A stretch of 64,000 nucleotides of DNA, taken from contig VJWM01000222.1 in the NCBI GenBank assembly GCA_010909165.1, positions 1-64,000 on the forward strand, in the 5' to 3' direction. A model generated the notes under the pieces. The model did not search any database. It was not told the DNA's origin and saw only the letters and a list, made by a program, of their open reading frames with translations. Origin of the DNA: Anthoceros angustus (lineage: Eukaryota; Streptophyta; Anthocerotopsida; Anthocerotales; Anthocerotaceae). A program made the position numbers and the translations under genes. Positions 53,700 through 64,000 of the stretch are shown here, in pieces. The stretch's first letter is position 1, and each line of letters opens with the position of its first letter.

Positions 53700-53987
53700 A
53701 GTGACCGGGTCAAACAGTTTGTAAGCCTTAGACTCTTCAGAATAGTCTAGAAAAATTAATGGCTGTGACTTGTCATCTAACTTCTGCTTGGCTTCGTGTA
53801 CATAGGCAAACGGTGACCAAGACTCGAGGTAAAATCCACAAGGAGACTAGAACCTTCAGCTACAATCCATGAAGAGTAGTCTAGAAAAATTAATGGTGAC
53901 TTGTCATCTAACTTTTGGCGTACATAGGCAAACGGTGACCAAGACTTTGAGGTGTAAAATCCACAAGGAGACTAGAACCTTCTACAA
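53700..53987 (-). pseudogene. pol: M7 copia integrase C-terminus, two copies
   Basis: First copy 53740-53870; the second has lost TTGCGTTTGGCTTCG (53910-53925). KITLSISACF, the segment following the FLDYSEESKAYKLFDP block in M8, is encoded at 53670-53699. Confidence 0.7.
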
Positions 53988-55560
53988 TCCAACCCAAAAA
54001 AAAAAGAAACAAAATGACCTCCCAAAAAGAAGCTAGAAACAAAGCAATCAAAAACCCTCACAAAATTCAAGAGAGATTGAGCCTTAAGCTACAACCCAAC
54101 CCAAAAATAAAAATAACAAAGAAACCCAACCCAAAATAAAAATAACAAAGATAACCTCCATTTCTAGCAATCAAGAAACCTCACAAAACTCTAAAGAGCG
54201 ATTGAGCCTTAAGCTACAACCCAATCAAGAAACCCTCACAAAATCAAGAGCGATTGAGCCTTAAGCTACAACCCAAAATAACAATAACAAAGATGACCTC
54301 CAAAAAGAATAACCCACAAATAACACCTCCAAAAATAAAGAATAACCTCCACAAATAACACCTCAAGAATAACCTCCACAAATAACACCTCAAAAAGAAT
54401 AACCTCCACAACAACACCCAAAAAGAATAACCTCACAAATAACAAAGATGACCTCCAAAAAGAATAAGCTCCACCAAAAAAGAATAACTCCACAAATAAC
54501 AAAGATGACCTCCAAAAAAGAATAACCTCCATTTCTAGCAATCAAAAACCTCACAAAACTCAAGAGCGATTGGAGCCTTAAGCTACAACCCAACCCAAAA
54601 TAAAAATAACAAAGATAACATCCATTTCTAGCAATCAAAAACCTCACAAAACTCAAGAGCGATTGAGCCTTAAGCTACAACCCAACCCAAAATAAAAATA
54701 ACAAAGATAACCTCCATTTCTAGCAATCAAAAACCCTCACAAAACTCAAGAGCGATTGAGCCTTAAGCTACAACCCAACCCAAAAATAAAAATAACAAAG
54801 ATGACCCAAAAAAAGAATAACCTCCATTTCTAGCAATCAAAAACCCTCACAAAATCAAGAGCGATTGAGCCTTAAGCTACAACCCAAAATAAGAGCGATT
54901 GAGCCTTAAGCTACAACCCAACCCAAAAATAAAAATAACAAAGATGACCCAAAAAAAAGAATAACCTCCATTTCTAGCAATCAAAAACCCTCACAAAATT
55001 AAGAGCGATTGGAGCCTTAAGCTACAACCCAACCCAAAAATAAAGAATATCTTTGCCAACCCAAAAAAAAATAACAAAGATGACCCAAAAAGAATAACCT
55101 CCATTTCTAGCAATCAAAAACCCTCACAAAATTAATAGCGATTGAGCCTTAAGCTACAACCCAACCCAAAAATAAAAAATAACAAAGATAATCTACAAAA
55201 AAAGAAGCTAGAAACAAAACAACCATAAAGCCCTCACAAAATTGGAATCTAGCGTAAATGTTCCCAAATCCATAGGAAAGCTCTCCAAATTTAACTGCTG
55301 ATTAAAAGCTCATGGTGACGACGAACCCAAAAATAAAGAATAACAAAGATAACCTCCAAAAAGAGAAGCTAGACATAAAACAACCATAAAGCCCTCACAA
55401 AATTGGAATCTAGCAGTAAATTGTCCCCAAATCCATAGTCCGCAGCTTAAAGCTCATGGCAAAATTCATAGTCCGCTAAAGGTGTAAATTGTCCCCAAAT
55501 CCATAGTCCGCGACAATTTTTAAAGCTCATGGCGACATAATTCATAGTCCGCAGCTTAAG
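53988..55560. repeat. M8 A-array
   Basis: Same course as the M6 array, including the AATAACCTCCACAAATAACA sub-array at 54300-54440, so M6 and M8 share an ancestor with that expansion. Confidence 0.8.
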
Positions 55561-56160
55561 GGAGGGTGTCAGCACCGTGGTCACAAAGTCACAGATCCCT
55601 GGATATCTTCAAATACAAATCTTGGTCCAAGCTGGCTTTTCAAGTCCTTCGAGGTCGAGCAAGTTAGTCCTTCCGAGGGGTCCAAGGATCAGAACTTTGC
55701 GACCATGGTACTTTGGTGGCGCCTGCCTCAAGCTTCGCCTATGACCATCCGCATGAGCTTTATTAAAAGCTTCAATGCGTTGTCGAGAGCCTTCCTTATG
55801 CCCCGCGAGGAGTGCCTTGTACTCTACCTTAGTAGATGAGACCTGAGGCTTTGGCTCAAGAATGCGATTTCTAGAGTACCTTAGTAGATGAGACCTGAGG
55901 CTTTGGCTCGCAAGAATGCGATTTCCTAGAGTACCTTAGTAGATGAGACCTGAGGCTTTGGCTCGCAAGAATGCGATTTCCGATAGGTTGTTTCAACAAT
56001 AAACCAAATCCAGCCCTCTTCTTGTTGGATGCCCCGAGCACCATAGCTCCTACGACGTCATCCTAGGGATTCACCGATTTCATAGTGTAGCTTCATCCTT
56101 TGAGAGTACGACACATCTTTCCGAGCAAGCTTTCCCATAAAACCATGGAGATCCCTACAT
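55561..56160 (-). pseudogene. pol: M8 copia RNase H-like region, triplicated block
   Basis: Three tandem copies of the SSTKVE-encoding 60 bp block at 55815-55985, as in M7 and M9. The GASNKKRAGFGLLLKQPIG segment is readable at 55985-56045. Confidence 0.55.
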
Positions 56161-56451
56161 ATATATAGTGCCCAAGTCGATCAGGTCCCCAAACGCCAAC
56201 CTCCCCACCACCCTCAAGACTACCTCACTTCTTGCCTGGCGATAACCATAGAGCTTCCTCCATAAGGATAGGCCTCAACTAAAGTTGGGGCCCCCTAGAA
56301 CGCCAACCTCGCACCCCTGGTGCCCCACCACCCCAACAGAAACTTTACTCCACTTTCATTTCGGCCGCCAACCTCGCACTCATGGGGTATCTATTTTCTT
56401 TTTGGGAGGTTATTTTGTTATTATTTTTCCTTTTGGGTTCGATTGTAGTCA

Positions 56452-57062
56452 AGTCTTAGACTCAAGCAAGATTCAAGTGTTTGCTTGGTTTAAAACAAAA
56501 TTGATTGGAGTCTTAGACTCAAGCAAGATTCAAGTGTCCGCTTAGTTTAAAACCTAATTGATTGGAGTCTTAGACTCAAGCGCATTCAAGTGTCTCGCTT
56601 AGTTTAAAGAATTGAAAATTGATTGGAGTCTTAGACTCAAGATTCAAGTGTCTCGCTAGTTTAAAACCTAATTGATTGGAGTCTTAGACTCAAGCATTCA
56701 AGTGTCCGCTTAGTTTAAAACAATTGATTGCTCACGCTAGCAAATGAAAGCTTTTGGGTTTATGGAAACCCTTCTAAAGTTATCTGGGATGGTGGGGCAC
56801 CGTGGTGCGAGGTTGGCGGTATTTAGAGGCAAAAGAAAGCTCGCTGTGGTGGTGGGGCACCAAGGGTGCAAGGTTGGCGTATTTAGACGCAAAAGAAAGC
56901 TCAGGGTGGTGGGGCACCAGTGCGAGGCTCGCAGATTTAGAGGCAAAAGAAAGCTCACTGGAGTGGTGGGGCACCAAGGGTGCAAGGTTGGCGTATTTAA
57001 AGGCAAAAGAAAGCTCGCTGGGGGTGGTGGGGCACCAGCGGTGCGAGGTTGGCGGTATTTAG
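56452..57062. repeat. M8 T-array and G-rich array
   Basis: Five T-units (56452-56728) and five G-units (56788-57062). The last G-unit and its right flank are nearly identical to M6 (GCTGGGGGTGGTGGGGCACC). Confidence 0.85.
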
Positions 57063-57319
57063 ATCTTTCTTTTGGGTTTATAGAAACCCTTTTAAAGTTT
57101 ACACTGGGGGTGGTGAGACCTTGAAGATCTGAGCAATTTTGCTGATTGTGTGTTTCCTTCGTGGTGACAAGGCGTGATTTACAAACTCCCAGCGAGCGCA
57201 AAATGGGTTGGCCACGAGATTTCGACTGCATTGGGGATCCCTGCCTGTGGCGCAGCGGATCTTGTCATTTTGAAGACTGCCGCATCTGCCCTTACCCATA
57301 GGTAATGCAATCACATCCT

Positions 57320-57657
57320 ACTTCTCGTGTGAAGTTTGTGGAGATAGTGCTGTAGTTAGTTTCTCCCCCATTGCTGAGGGTGTAGCTACGGAGTGAGCAC
57401 CATCAAGGTTAAACTTTTTCATAATCTCCTTGATGTATTTTTTTTGATGGAGAGTAATTGTGCCCGGATCCTGCTTCGCAAAAATCAATACCAAGGCAAA
57501 ATTGAAGGTCTCCTTGATTAGTCATCTCGAATCGACGGAGCATGTCCTTGACCCGAGCTAGTGACCCGCTTGCTTGCCATCACGGCCATTCAGGCTTGAG
57601 TACGACGGTGGATCCGCCTAACATCCAAACATGTAAGTCGAAACATTAGCAGCTCAA
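57320..57657 (-). pseudogene. pol: M8 copia RT C-terminus
   Basis: Same segment as 52617-52844, with a run of T at 57440 and A at 57481 altering the frame. Confidence 0.65.
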
Positions 57658-58407
57658 GTCAAGCGATATGGGGCTCAACCCATTCCTCACGTGATCGCTT
57701 TCTCTTGTTGGGTATCGAGGAGGAGGAGCAACTCCACTTGAATGGGCTCAACCTCAACCAAACATCAAGACAAACATGATCTTCTCGAGTCGGATCAAGA
57801 TTGTAATGACTATTCGCCTTTCTCTTGTTGGGTATCGAGGAGGAGCAACTCCACTTCAAAGAATGGGCTCAACCTCAACCGAAACATCAAGGTCGCAGAT
57901 CGAAACATGATCTCAACCTCAACCGAAACATCAAGGTCAGCAGATCAAACATGATCTCAACCTCAACCTCAAAAACATCAAGAAGATCGTAAACATGATC
58001 TCAACCTCAACCAAACATCAAGGTCAAGAAGATCGAAACATGATCTCAACCTCAACCGAAACATCAAGGTCAAGAAGATCGAAACATGATCTCAACCTCA
58101 ACCAAACATCAAGGTCAGATCAAACATGATCTCAACCTCAACAAACATCAAGGTCGAGATCGAAACATGATCTCAACCTCAACCGAAACATCAAGGTCGA
58201 GATCGAAACATGATCTTCTCGAGTCGGATCTCAAGATTGTAATGACTATTCACCATCTCCGAGTCATGTGCATCGCAAGAAGAGGACTCACCCTCATCAA
58301 CACATGGTTCCCGAGATTGTGGGACCACATCATCCGACAGCAAAATTGTGAGAAGGAACCTCCGTCCGGCTAATCGGATACTCATAAGGTACCGAGGTTG
58401 TTGAATG
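57658..58407 (-). pseudogene. pol: M8 copia linker with about 8-unit array
   Basis: Two RYPTRERR blocks (57690 and 57830) and about eight 45 bp units at 57860-58205. Confidence 0.7.
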
Positions 58408-58677
58408 TCACCGTCTGGGAAGAGCTCGATGAAGATGATCTAGCACCGTGGATAATACAAATTCTACATGAGTATCGACTGCTGCCGGCCTGAAGCATGC
58501 ACTTATAGACAAGGTAATCTTCAAAGTGACCGGGTCAAACAGTTTGTAAGCCTTAGACTCTTCAGAATAGTCTAGAAAAATTAATGGCTGTGACTTGTCA
58601 TCTAACTTCTTGCGTTTGGCTTCAGGTACATAGGCAAACGCTGGTGACCCGAAGACTCTGAGGTGTAAAATCCACAA
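58408..58677 (-). CDS. pol: Copia integrase C-terminus, best-preserved copy (M8)
   Basis: An 89-codon uninterrupted frame: HLRVFGSPAFAYVPEAKRKK, LDDKSQPLIFLDYSEESKAY, KLFDPVTLKITLSISACF, then linker. It matches the conserved block after the integrase core of Ty1/copia elements (HLRVFG..AYVxVPxxKRxKLDxKS...FLGYS). No catalytic core (DDE) is present in any unit. The methionine is internal. Confidence 0.88.
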   Translation of the reverse strand: MWILHLRVFGSPAFAYVPEAKRKKLDDKSQPLIFLDYSEESKAYKLFDPVTLKITLSISACFRPAAVDTHVEFVLSTVLDHLHRALPRR

Positions 58678-58839
58678 GGAGACTAGAACCTTCAGCTACA
58701 ATCCATGAAGAGTAGTCTAGAAAAATTAATGGCTGTGACTTGTCATCTAACTTCTTGCTTGGCTTCGTGTACATAGGCAAACGGTGACCAAGACTGAGGT
58801 GTAAAATCCACAAGGAGACTAGAACCTTCAGCTACAATC
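58678..58839 (-). pseudogene. pol: M8 integrase second copy
   Basis: A 145 bp-period duplicate of the preceding segment, out of frame relative to it and shortened at CGCTGGTGACCCGAAGACTC (here CGGTGACCAAGAC). Confidence 0.7.
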
Positions 58840-60210
58840 CAACCCAAAAGGAAAACAAAGAAACAAAATGACCTCCCAAAAAGAAGCTAGAAACAAAGCA
58901 ATCAAAAACCTCACAAAAATTAAGAGAGATTGGAGTCTTAAGCTACAACCCAACCCAAAAATAAAAAATAACAAAGAAACCCAACCCAAAAATAAAAAAT
59001 AACAAAGATAACCTCCATTTCTAGCAATCAAGAAACCCTCACAAAACTCAAAAGAGCGATTGGAGCCTTAAGCTACAACCCAATCAAGAAACCCTCACAA
59101 AACTCTGAAGAGCGATTGGAGCCTTAAGCTACAACCCAACCGAAAAATAACAAATAACAAAGATGACCTCCAAAAAAAAAGAATAACCTCCACAAATAAC
59201 ACCTCCAAAAAAAAAAGAATAACCTCCATTTCTAGCAATCAAAAAACCCTCACAAAACTCTGAAGAGCGATTGGAGCCTTAAGCTACAACCCAACCCAAA
59301 AATAAAAATAACATCCATTTCTAGCAATCAAAAACCTCACAAAACTCAAGAGCGATTGAGCCTTAAGTTACAACCCAACCCAAAAATAAAAATAACAAAG
59401 ATAACCCATTTCTAGCAATCAAAAACCCTCACAAAACTCAAGAGCGATTGAGCCTTAAGCTACAACCCAACCCAAAAATAAAAATAACAAAGATGACCCC
59501 AAAAAAAAGAATAACCTCCATTTCTAGCAATCAAAAACCCTCACAAAACTCAAGAGCGATTGAGCCTTAAGCTACAACCCAACCCAAAAATAAAGAATAT
59601 CTTTGCCAACCCAAAAATAAAAATAACAAAGATGACCCCAAAAAAAAGAATAACCTCCATTTCTAGCAATCAAAAACCCTCACAAAACTCTAAAGAGCGA
59701 TTGAGCCTTAAGCTACAACCCAACCTAAAAATAAAACCATTTCTAGCAATCAAAAACCTCACAAAAATTAAGAGCGATTGGAGCCTTAAGCTACAACCCA
59801 ACCCAAAAATAAAAATAACAAAGATAATCTACAAAAAGAAGCTAGAAACAAAACAACCATAAAGCCCTCACAAAATTGGAATCTAGCAGTAAATGTTCCC
59901 AAATCCATAGGAAAGCTCTCCGCTTAACCACAGCTTAAAGCTCATGGCGACGATTTAACCCAAAAATAAAGAATAACAAAGATAACCTCCAAAAAGAGAA
60001 GCTAGACATAAAACAACCATAAAGCCCTCACAAAATTGGAATCTAGCAGTAAATTGTCCCCAAATCCATAGTCCGTGACTCCACTAACCATTTAAAGCTC
60101 ATGGCGACGAATTCATAGTATGGAATCTAGTGTAAATTGTCCCCAAATCCATAGTCCGCACTCCAGCTTAACCGTTGCAGCTTAAAGCTCATGGCGATGA
60201 CGAATTCATA
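58840..60210. repeat. M9 A-array and leader
   Basis: About eleven A-units, then leader units at 59870, 60030 and 60120. Lacks the CCACAAATAACACC sub-array expansion beyond one or two copies. Confidence 0.8.
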
Positions 60211-60830
60211 GTCCGCAGCTTAAGGGAGGGTGTCAAAGTACCGTGGTCACAAAAGTCACAGATCCCTCGGGATATCTTCAAATACAAATCTTGGTCCAAG
60301 CTGGCTTTTTCAAGTCCTTCGAGGTCGAGCAAGTTAGTCCTTCCGAGGGGTCCAAGGATCTGTAACTTTTGCACCATGGTACTTTGGTGGCGCCTGCCTC
60401 AAGCTTCGCCTATGAATTGCCATCCGCATGAGCTTTATTAAAAGCTTCAATGCGTTGTCGGAGAGCCTTCCTATGCCCCGCGAGGAGTGCCTTGTACTCA
60501 CCTTAGTAGATGAGACCTGAGGCTTTGGCTCAAGAATGCGATTTCCTAGAGTACCTTAGTAGATGAGACCTGAGGCTTTGGCTCAAGAATGCGATTTCTA
60601 GAGTACCTTAGTAGATGAGACCTGAGGCTTTGGCTGCAAGAATGCGATTTCCGATAGGTTGTTTCAACAATAAACCAAATCCAGCCCTCTTCTTGTTGGA
60701 TGCCCCGAGCACCATAGCTCCTACGACGTCATTCTAGGGATTCACTGGATTTCATAGTGTAGCTTCATCCTTTGAGAGTACGACACATCTTCCGAGCAAG
60801 CTTTCCCCATAAAACCATGGAGATCCCTAC
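60211..60830 (-). pseudogene. pol: M9 copia RNase H-like region, triplicated block
   Basis: Three copies of the CTTAGTAGATGAGACCTGAG / GCTTTGGCTCAAGAATGCGA block at 60500-60650. Confidence 0.55.
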
Positions 60831-61112
60831 ATATATATAGTGCCCAAGTCGATGTGGTCCCCAAACGCCAACCTCCCCACCACCCTCGGCGCACTACCTC
60901 ACTTCTTGCTGGCGATAACCATAGAGCTTCCTCCATAAGGATAGGCCTCAACTAAAGTTGGGGCCCCTAGAACGCCAACCTCGCACCGGTGCCCCACCAC
61001 CCCAACAGAACTTTTACTCCACTTTCATTTCGGCCGCCAACCTCGCACTCATGGGGTATCTATTTTCTTTTTGGGAGGTTATTTTGTTATTATTTTTCCT
61101 TTTGGGTTCGAT

Positions 61113-61715
61113 TAGTCAAGTCTTAGACTCAAGATTCAAGTGTTTGCTTGGTTTAAAACAAAATTGATTGAGTCTTAGACTCAAGATTCAAGTGTCCGCT
61201 TAGTTTAAAACCTAATTGATTGGAGTCTTAGACTCAAGCGGCATTCAAGTGTCTCGCTTAGTTTAAAATAATTGAAAATTGATTGAGTCTTAGACTCAAG
61301 CAAGATTCAAGTGTCGCTTAGTTTAAAACCTAATTGATTGGAGTCTTAGACTCAAGCGGCATTCAAGTGTCCGCTTAGTTTAAAAGAATTGATTGCTCAC
61401 GCTAGCAAATGAAAGCTTTTGGTTTATGGAAACCCTTCTAAAGTTATCTGGATGGTGGGGCACTGGGGTGGTTGGCGTATTTAGAGGCAAAAGAAAGCTC
61501 GCTCGTGGTGGTGGGGCACCAGGTGCGAGGTTGGCGGTATTTAGACGCAAAAGAAAGCTCATAGGGTGGTGGGGCACTGGGGTGCGAGGCTCGCAGATTT
61601 AGAGGCAAAAGAAAGCTCACTGAGTGGTGGGGCACTGGGGTGCAAGGTTATGTATTTAAAGGCAAAAGAAAGCTCAGGGTGGTGGGGCACCAGTGCGAGG
61701 TTGGTATTTAGATCT
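61113..61715. repeat. M9 T-array and G-rich array
   Basis: Five T-units (61113-61395) and five G-units (61450-61715) in standard order. Confidence 0.85.
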
Positions 61716-61959
61716 TTCTTTTGGGTTTATAGAAACCCTTTAAAGTTTACTGGGGTGGTGAGACCTTGAAGATCCGAGCAATTTTGCTGATTGTGTGTTT
61801 CCTTCGTGGTGACAAGGCGTGATTTACAAACCCCGCCGAGCGCAAAATGGGTTGGCCACGAGATTTCGCATTGGGGATCCTCGCCTGGCGCAGACATCTT
61901 GTCATTTTGAAGATCGCCGATCCGCCTTACCCATAGGTAATGCAATCACATCCTACTTC

Positions 61960-62330
61960 GTGTGAAGTTTGTGGAGATAGTGTCAGAAGTTAGTTTCTCC
62001 CCATTGCCGAGGGTGTAGCTACGAGTGAGCACCATCAAGGTTAAACTCAGAAGTTAGTTTCTCCCCATTGAGGTGTAGCTACGAGTGAGCACCATCAAGG
62101 TTAAACTTTTCATAATCTCCTTGATGTATTTTTTCCGATGGAGAGTAATTGTGCCCGGATCCTGCTTCGCAAAATCAATACCAAGGCAAAATTGAAGGTC
62201 TCCTTGATTAGTCATCTCGAATTCGACGAGCATGTCCTTGACCCGAGCTAATGACCCGGCTTGCCATCACGGCCATTCTGTGGCTTGAGACGACGGTGGA
62301 TCCGCCTAACATCCAAACATGTAAGTCTCG
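61960..62330 (-). pseudogene. pol: M9 copia RT C-terminus with small 3' duplication
   Basis: AGAAGTTAGTTTCTCCCCAT / GAGCACCATCAAGGTTAAAC is present twice (61983-62045 and 62047-62107), a shorter version of the M3 four-fold repeat. The remaining RT is as in other units. Confidence 0.65.
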
Positions 62331-63290
62331 AAACATTAGCACTGTCGTCAATCGCCGATATGGGCTCAACCCATTCCTCACGTGATCGCCTTTCTCTTGT
62401 TGGGTATCGAGGAGGAGGAGCAACTCCCACTTGAATGGGCTCAACCTCAACCGAAACATCAAGGTCGCAGATCAAACATGATCTTGAGTCGGATCTCAAG
62501 ATTGTAATGACTATTCGCCTTTCTCTTGTTGGGTATCGAGGAGGAGGAGCAACTCCCACTTGAATGGGCTCAACCTCAGAAACATCAAGGTCAAGATCAA
62601 ACATGATCTCAACCTCAACCGAAACATCAAGGTCAAGAAAGATCGTAAACATGATCTCAACCTCAGAAACATCAAGGTCGCAACGTAAACATGATCTCAA
62701 CCTCAATCAAAACATCAAGGTCAAAGATCGTAAACATGATCTCAACCTCAACCGAAACATCAAGGTCAGCAGATCGTAAACATGATCTCAACCTCATCCG
62801 AAACATCAAGGTCAAGATCAAACATGATCTCAACCTCAACCAAACATCAAGGTCAAGAAAGATCGTAAACATGATCTCAACCTCAACAAACATCAAGGTC
62901 AGCAGATCAAACATGATCTCAACCTCAACCAAACATCAAGGTCGCAGATCGTAAACATGATCTCAACCTCAATCAAAACATCAAGGTCAAGCAGATCGTA
63001 AACATGATCTTCTCGAGTCGGATCTCAAGATTGTAATGACTATTCACCATCTCCGAGTCATGTGCATCGCAGAAGATGAACAGCCTCACCCTCATCAACA
63101 CATGGTTCCCGAGATTGTGGGACCACATCATGCATCAAGCAAAATTGTCTTGAGAAGGAACCTCCGTCCTCGGATACTCATAAGGTACCGAGGTTGTTGA
63201 ATGTCACTGTCTGGGGAGAGCTCTGATGAAGATGATCTAGCACTGTGTGGATAATACAAATTTCATACATGAGTATCGACCTTGGCGCAG
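62331..63290 (-). pseudogene. pol: M9 copia linker with about 10-unit array
   Basis: The 152-codon frame 62248-62706 reads DLDVSVEVEPIQVGVAPPPR and YPTRERRSREEWVEPIS, with two RYPTRERR blocks. The frame 62672-62932 continues the acidic repeat. About ten 45 bp units run to 63000; 63010-63290 is the N-terminal linker. Confidence 0.75.
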
Positions 63291-63299
63291 CCTGGGAAG

Positions 63300-63610
63300 C
63301 ATGCACTTATAGACAAGGTAATCTTCAAAGTGACCGGGTCAAAGCTTGTAAGCCTTAGACTCTTCGTAATAGTCTAGAAAAATTAATGGTCGTGACTTGT
63401 CATCTAACTTGGCTTCGTGTACATAGGCAAACGTGACCAAGACTCGAGGTGTAAAATCCACAAGGAGACTAGAACCTTCAGCTACAATCCATGAAGAGTA
63501 GTCTAGAAAAATTAATGGCTGTGACTTGTCATCTAACTTCTTGCGTTTGGCTTCAGGTACATAGGCAAACGCTGGTGACCCGAAGACTCTGAGCTGTAAA
63601 ATCCACAAGG
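63300..63610 (-). pseudogene. pol: M9 copia integrase C-terminus, cut by a new element
   Basis: The frame 63339-63608 reads LRVFGSPAFAYVPEAKRKK and DDKSQPLIFLDYSSW, then SLLVDFTP, showing one copy running into the duplicate. It stops after CCACAAGG at 63610; other copies continue AGACTAGAACC. Confidence 0.8.
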
Positions 63611-64000
63611 TGTAACGCGTCCAGCATCAAGTTCTATGCCCAGCCAGATCTTCCAGGACATAGTCTTGGTTTCTGCTAGAAGGAGCTCACGAAAGTGGTC
63701 GCCAGTTTTGGTCTCTTATAGTCAAGGCCAGAACAACCTCGCTTGGCCTAATAATTGAGCACGTTTCTTGTTCATGTAACCACTATTTACCCTATTTCTA
63801 CCTATCCGCTAATTAGGATTAATATTCCTATCTATCCGCTAATTAGGATTAATTCTACTTAATGCCTACGTTCCTAACGCTACATAATTAACCAAGTTTC
63901 TTATACACGTTTCTTGTTCATGTAACCACTATTTACCCTATTTCTACCTATCCGCTAATCGGCGGTGGCGGGCCGCTCCTCTTTGTAGCATGCGAGGCCA
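63611..64000. mobile_element. Start of another inserted element (LTR-like), incomplete
   Basis: Sequence begins TGTAACGCGTCCAGC exactly where the copia segment is broken, consistent with an LTR 5'-TG end. It contains a direct repeat of 54 bases with 146 bp period (63760-63813 and 63906-63959, starting CACGTTTCTTGTTCATGTAA), plus a smaller CTATCCGCTAATTAGGATTA repeat. No coding sequence. The other end and target duplication lie beyond the window. Confidence 0.45.

Noticed and set aside
54266-54656. Hydrophobic minus-strand frames suggesting membrane proteins
   Set aside because: They arise from translating the purine-rich A-array; similar frames appear in every A-array (for example 39021-39420) and change with array length.
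2403-63610. C-to-T decay of methylated sites (or RIP) as the cause of unit divergence
   Set aside because: Differences are mostly indels and CTG/CAG-to-CG-type changes, not directional C-to-T or G-to-A transitions.
1-64000. tRNA, rRNA or organellar gene content
   Set aside because: Nothing with tRNA arm motifs, rRNA-like blocks or plastid/mitochondrial gene order was seen; the only tRNA-related sequence is the retrotransposon primer site at 12081-12091.

Overview
This window looks like plant nuclear heterochromatin built almost entirely from degraded LTR retrotransposons and tandem repeats. The evidence is Ty1/copia and Ty3/gypsy (chromovirus-type) pol motifs, a tRNA-Met-like primer binding site, TTTAGGG telobox-like motifs, and no sign of organellar or bacterial gene organisation. 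Nearly all recognisable coding sequence is on the minus strand and is broken by many short indels. I see no intact host gene and no tRNA or rRNA gene.

Layout. (1) 1-2402: left flank, with a GC-rich stretch of ACGT palindromes and an unidentified, frameshifted minus-strand coding region containing 160-190 bp tandem duplications. (2) 2403-63610: a macrosatellite of about nine units (M1-M9, roughly 4.3-4.9 kb each without insertions), derived from a Ty1/copia fragment. In plus-strand order each unit holds an A-array (about 100-110 bp repeat), an RNase H-like region, a five-copy T-array, a five-copy G-rich array, the C-terminal half of copia RT, an INT-RT linker with a 45 bp (15 codon) array, and the integrase C-terminus, which joins the next A-array. 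Read on the minus strand the order is INT, linker, RT, RNase H, 3' repeats, as in Ty1/copia. (3) Insertions in the macrosatellite: a structurally complete chromovirus at 6724-12490 with LTRs, PBS, PPT and a 5-bp AATCC target duplication; and three partial copies of a second chromovirus-type element (gypsy2) at 16339-21295, 26809-33715 and 43538-50380. The third copy contains a 1.6 kb tandem duplication. (4) 63611-64000: the start of another inserted element.

History read from junctions. gypsy2 copies 1 and 2 share the same left junction, and copies 2 and 3 share the same right junction and the same internal 0.36 kb insertion. They were therefore probably multiplied together with the macrosatellite, not inserted independently. 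Units M7-M9 share a triplicated RNase H block that the other units lack, which marks a recent amplification.

Caution. Differences between near-identical copies fall repeatedly at CAG/CTG/CCG trinucleotides, often as CTG in one copy and CG, TCG or CCG in another. This is what methylation-driven base-calling error would look like, so many of the apparent frameshifts may be artefacts. All reading-frame and pseudogene calls carry that caveat.
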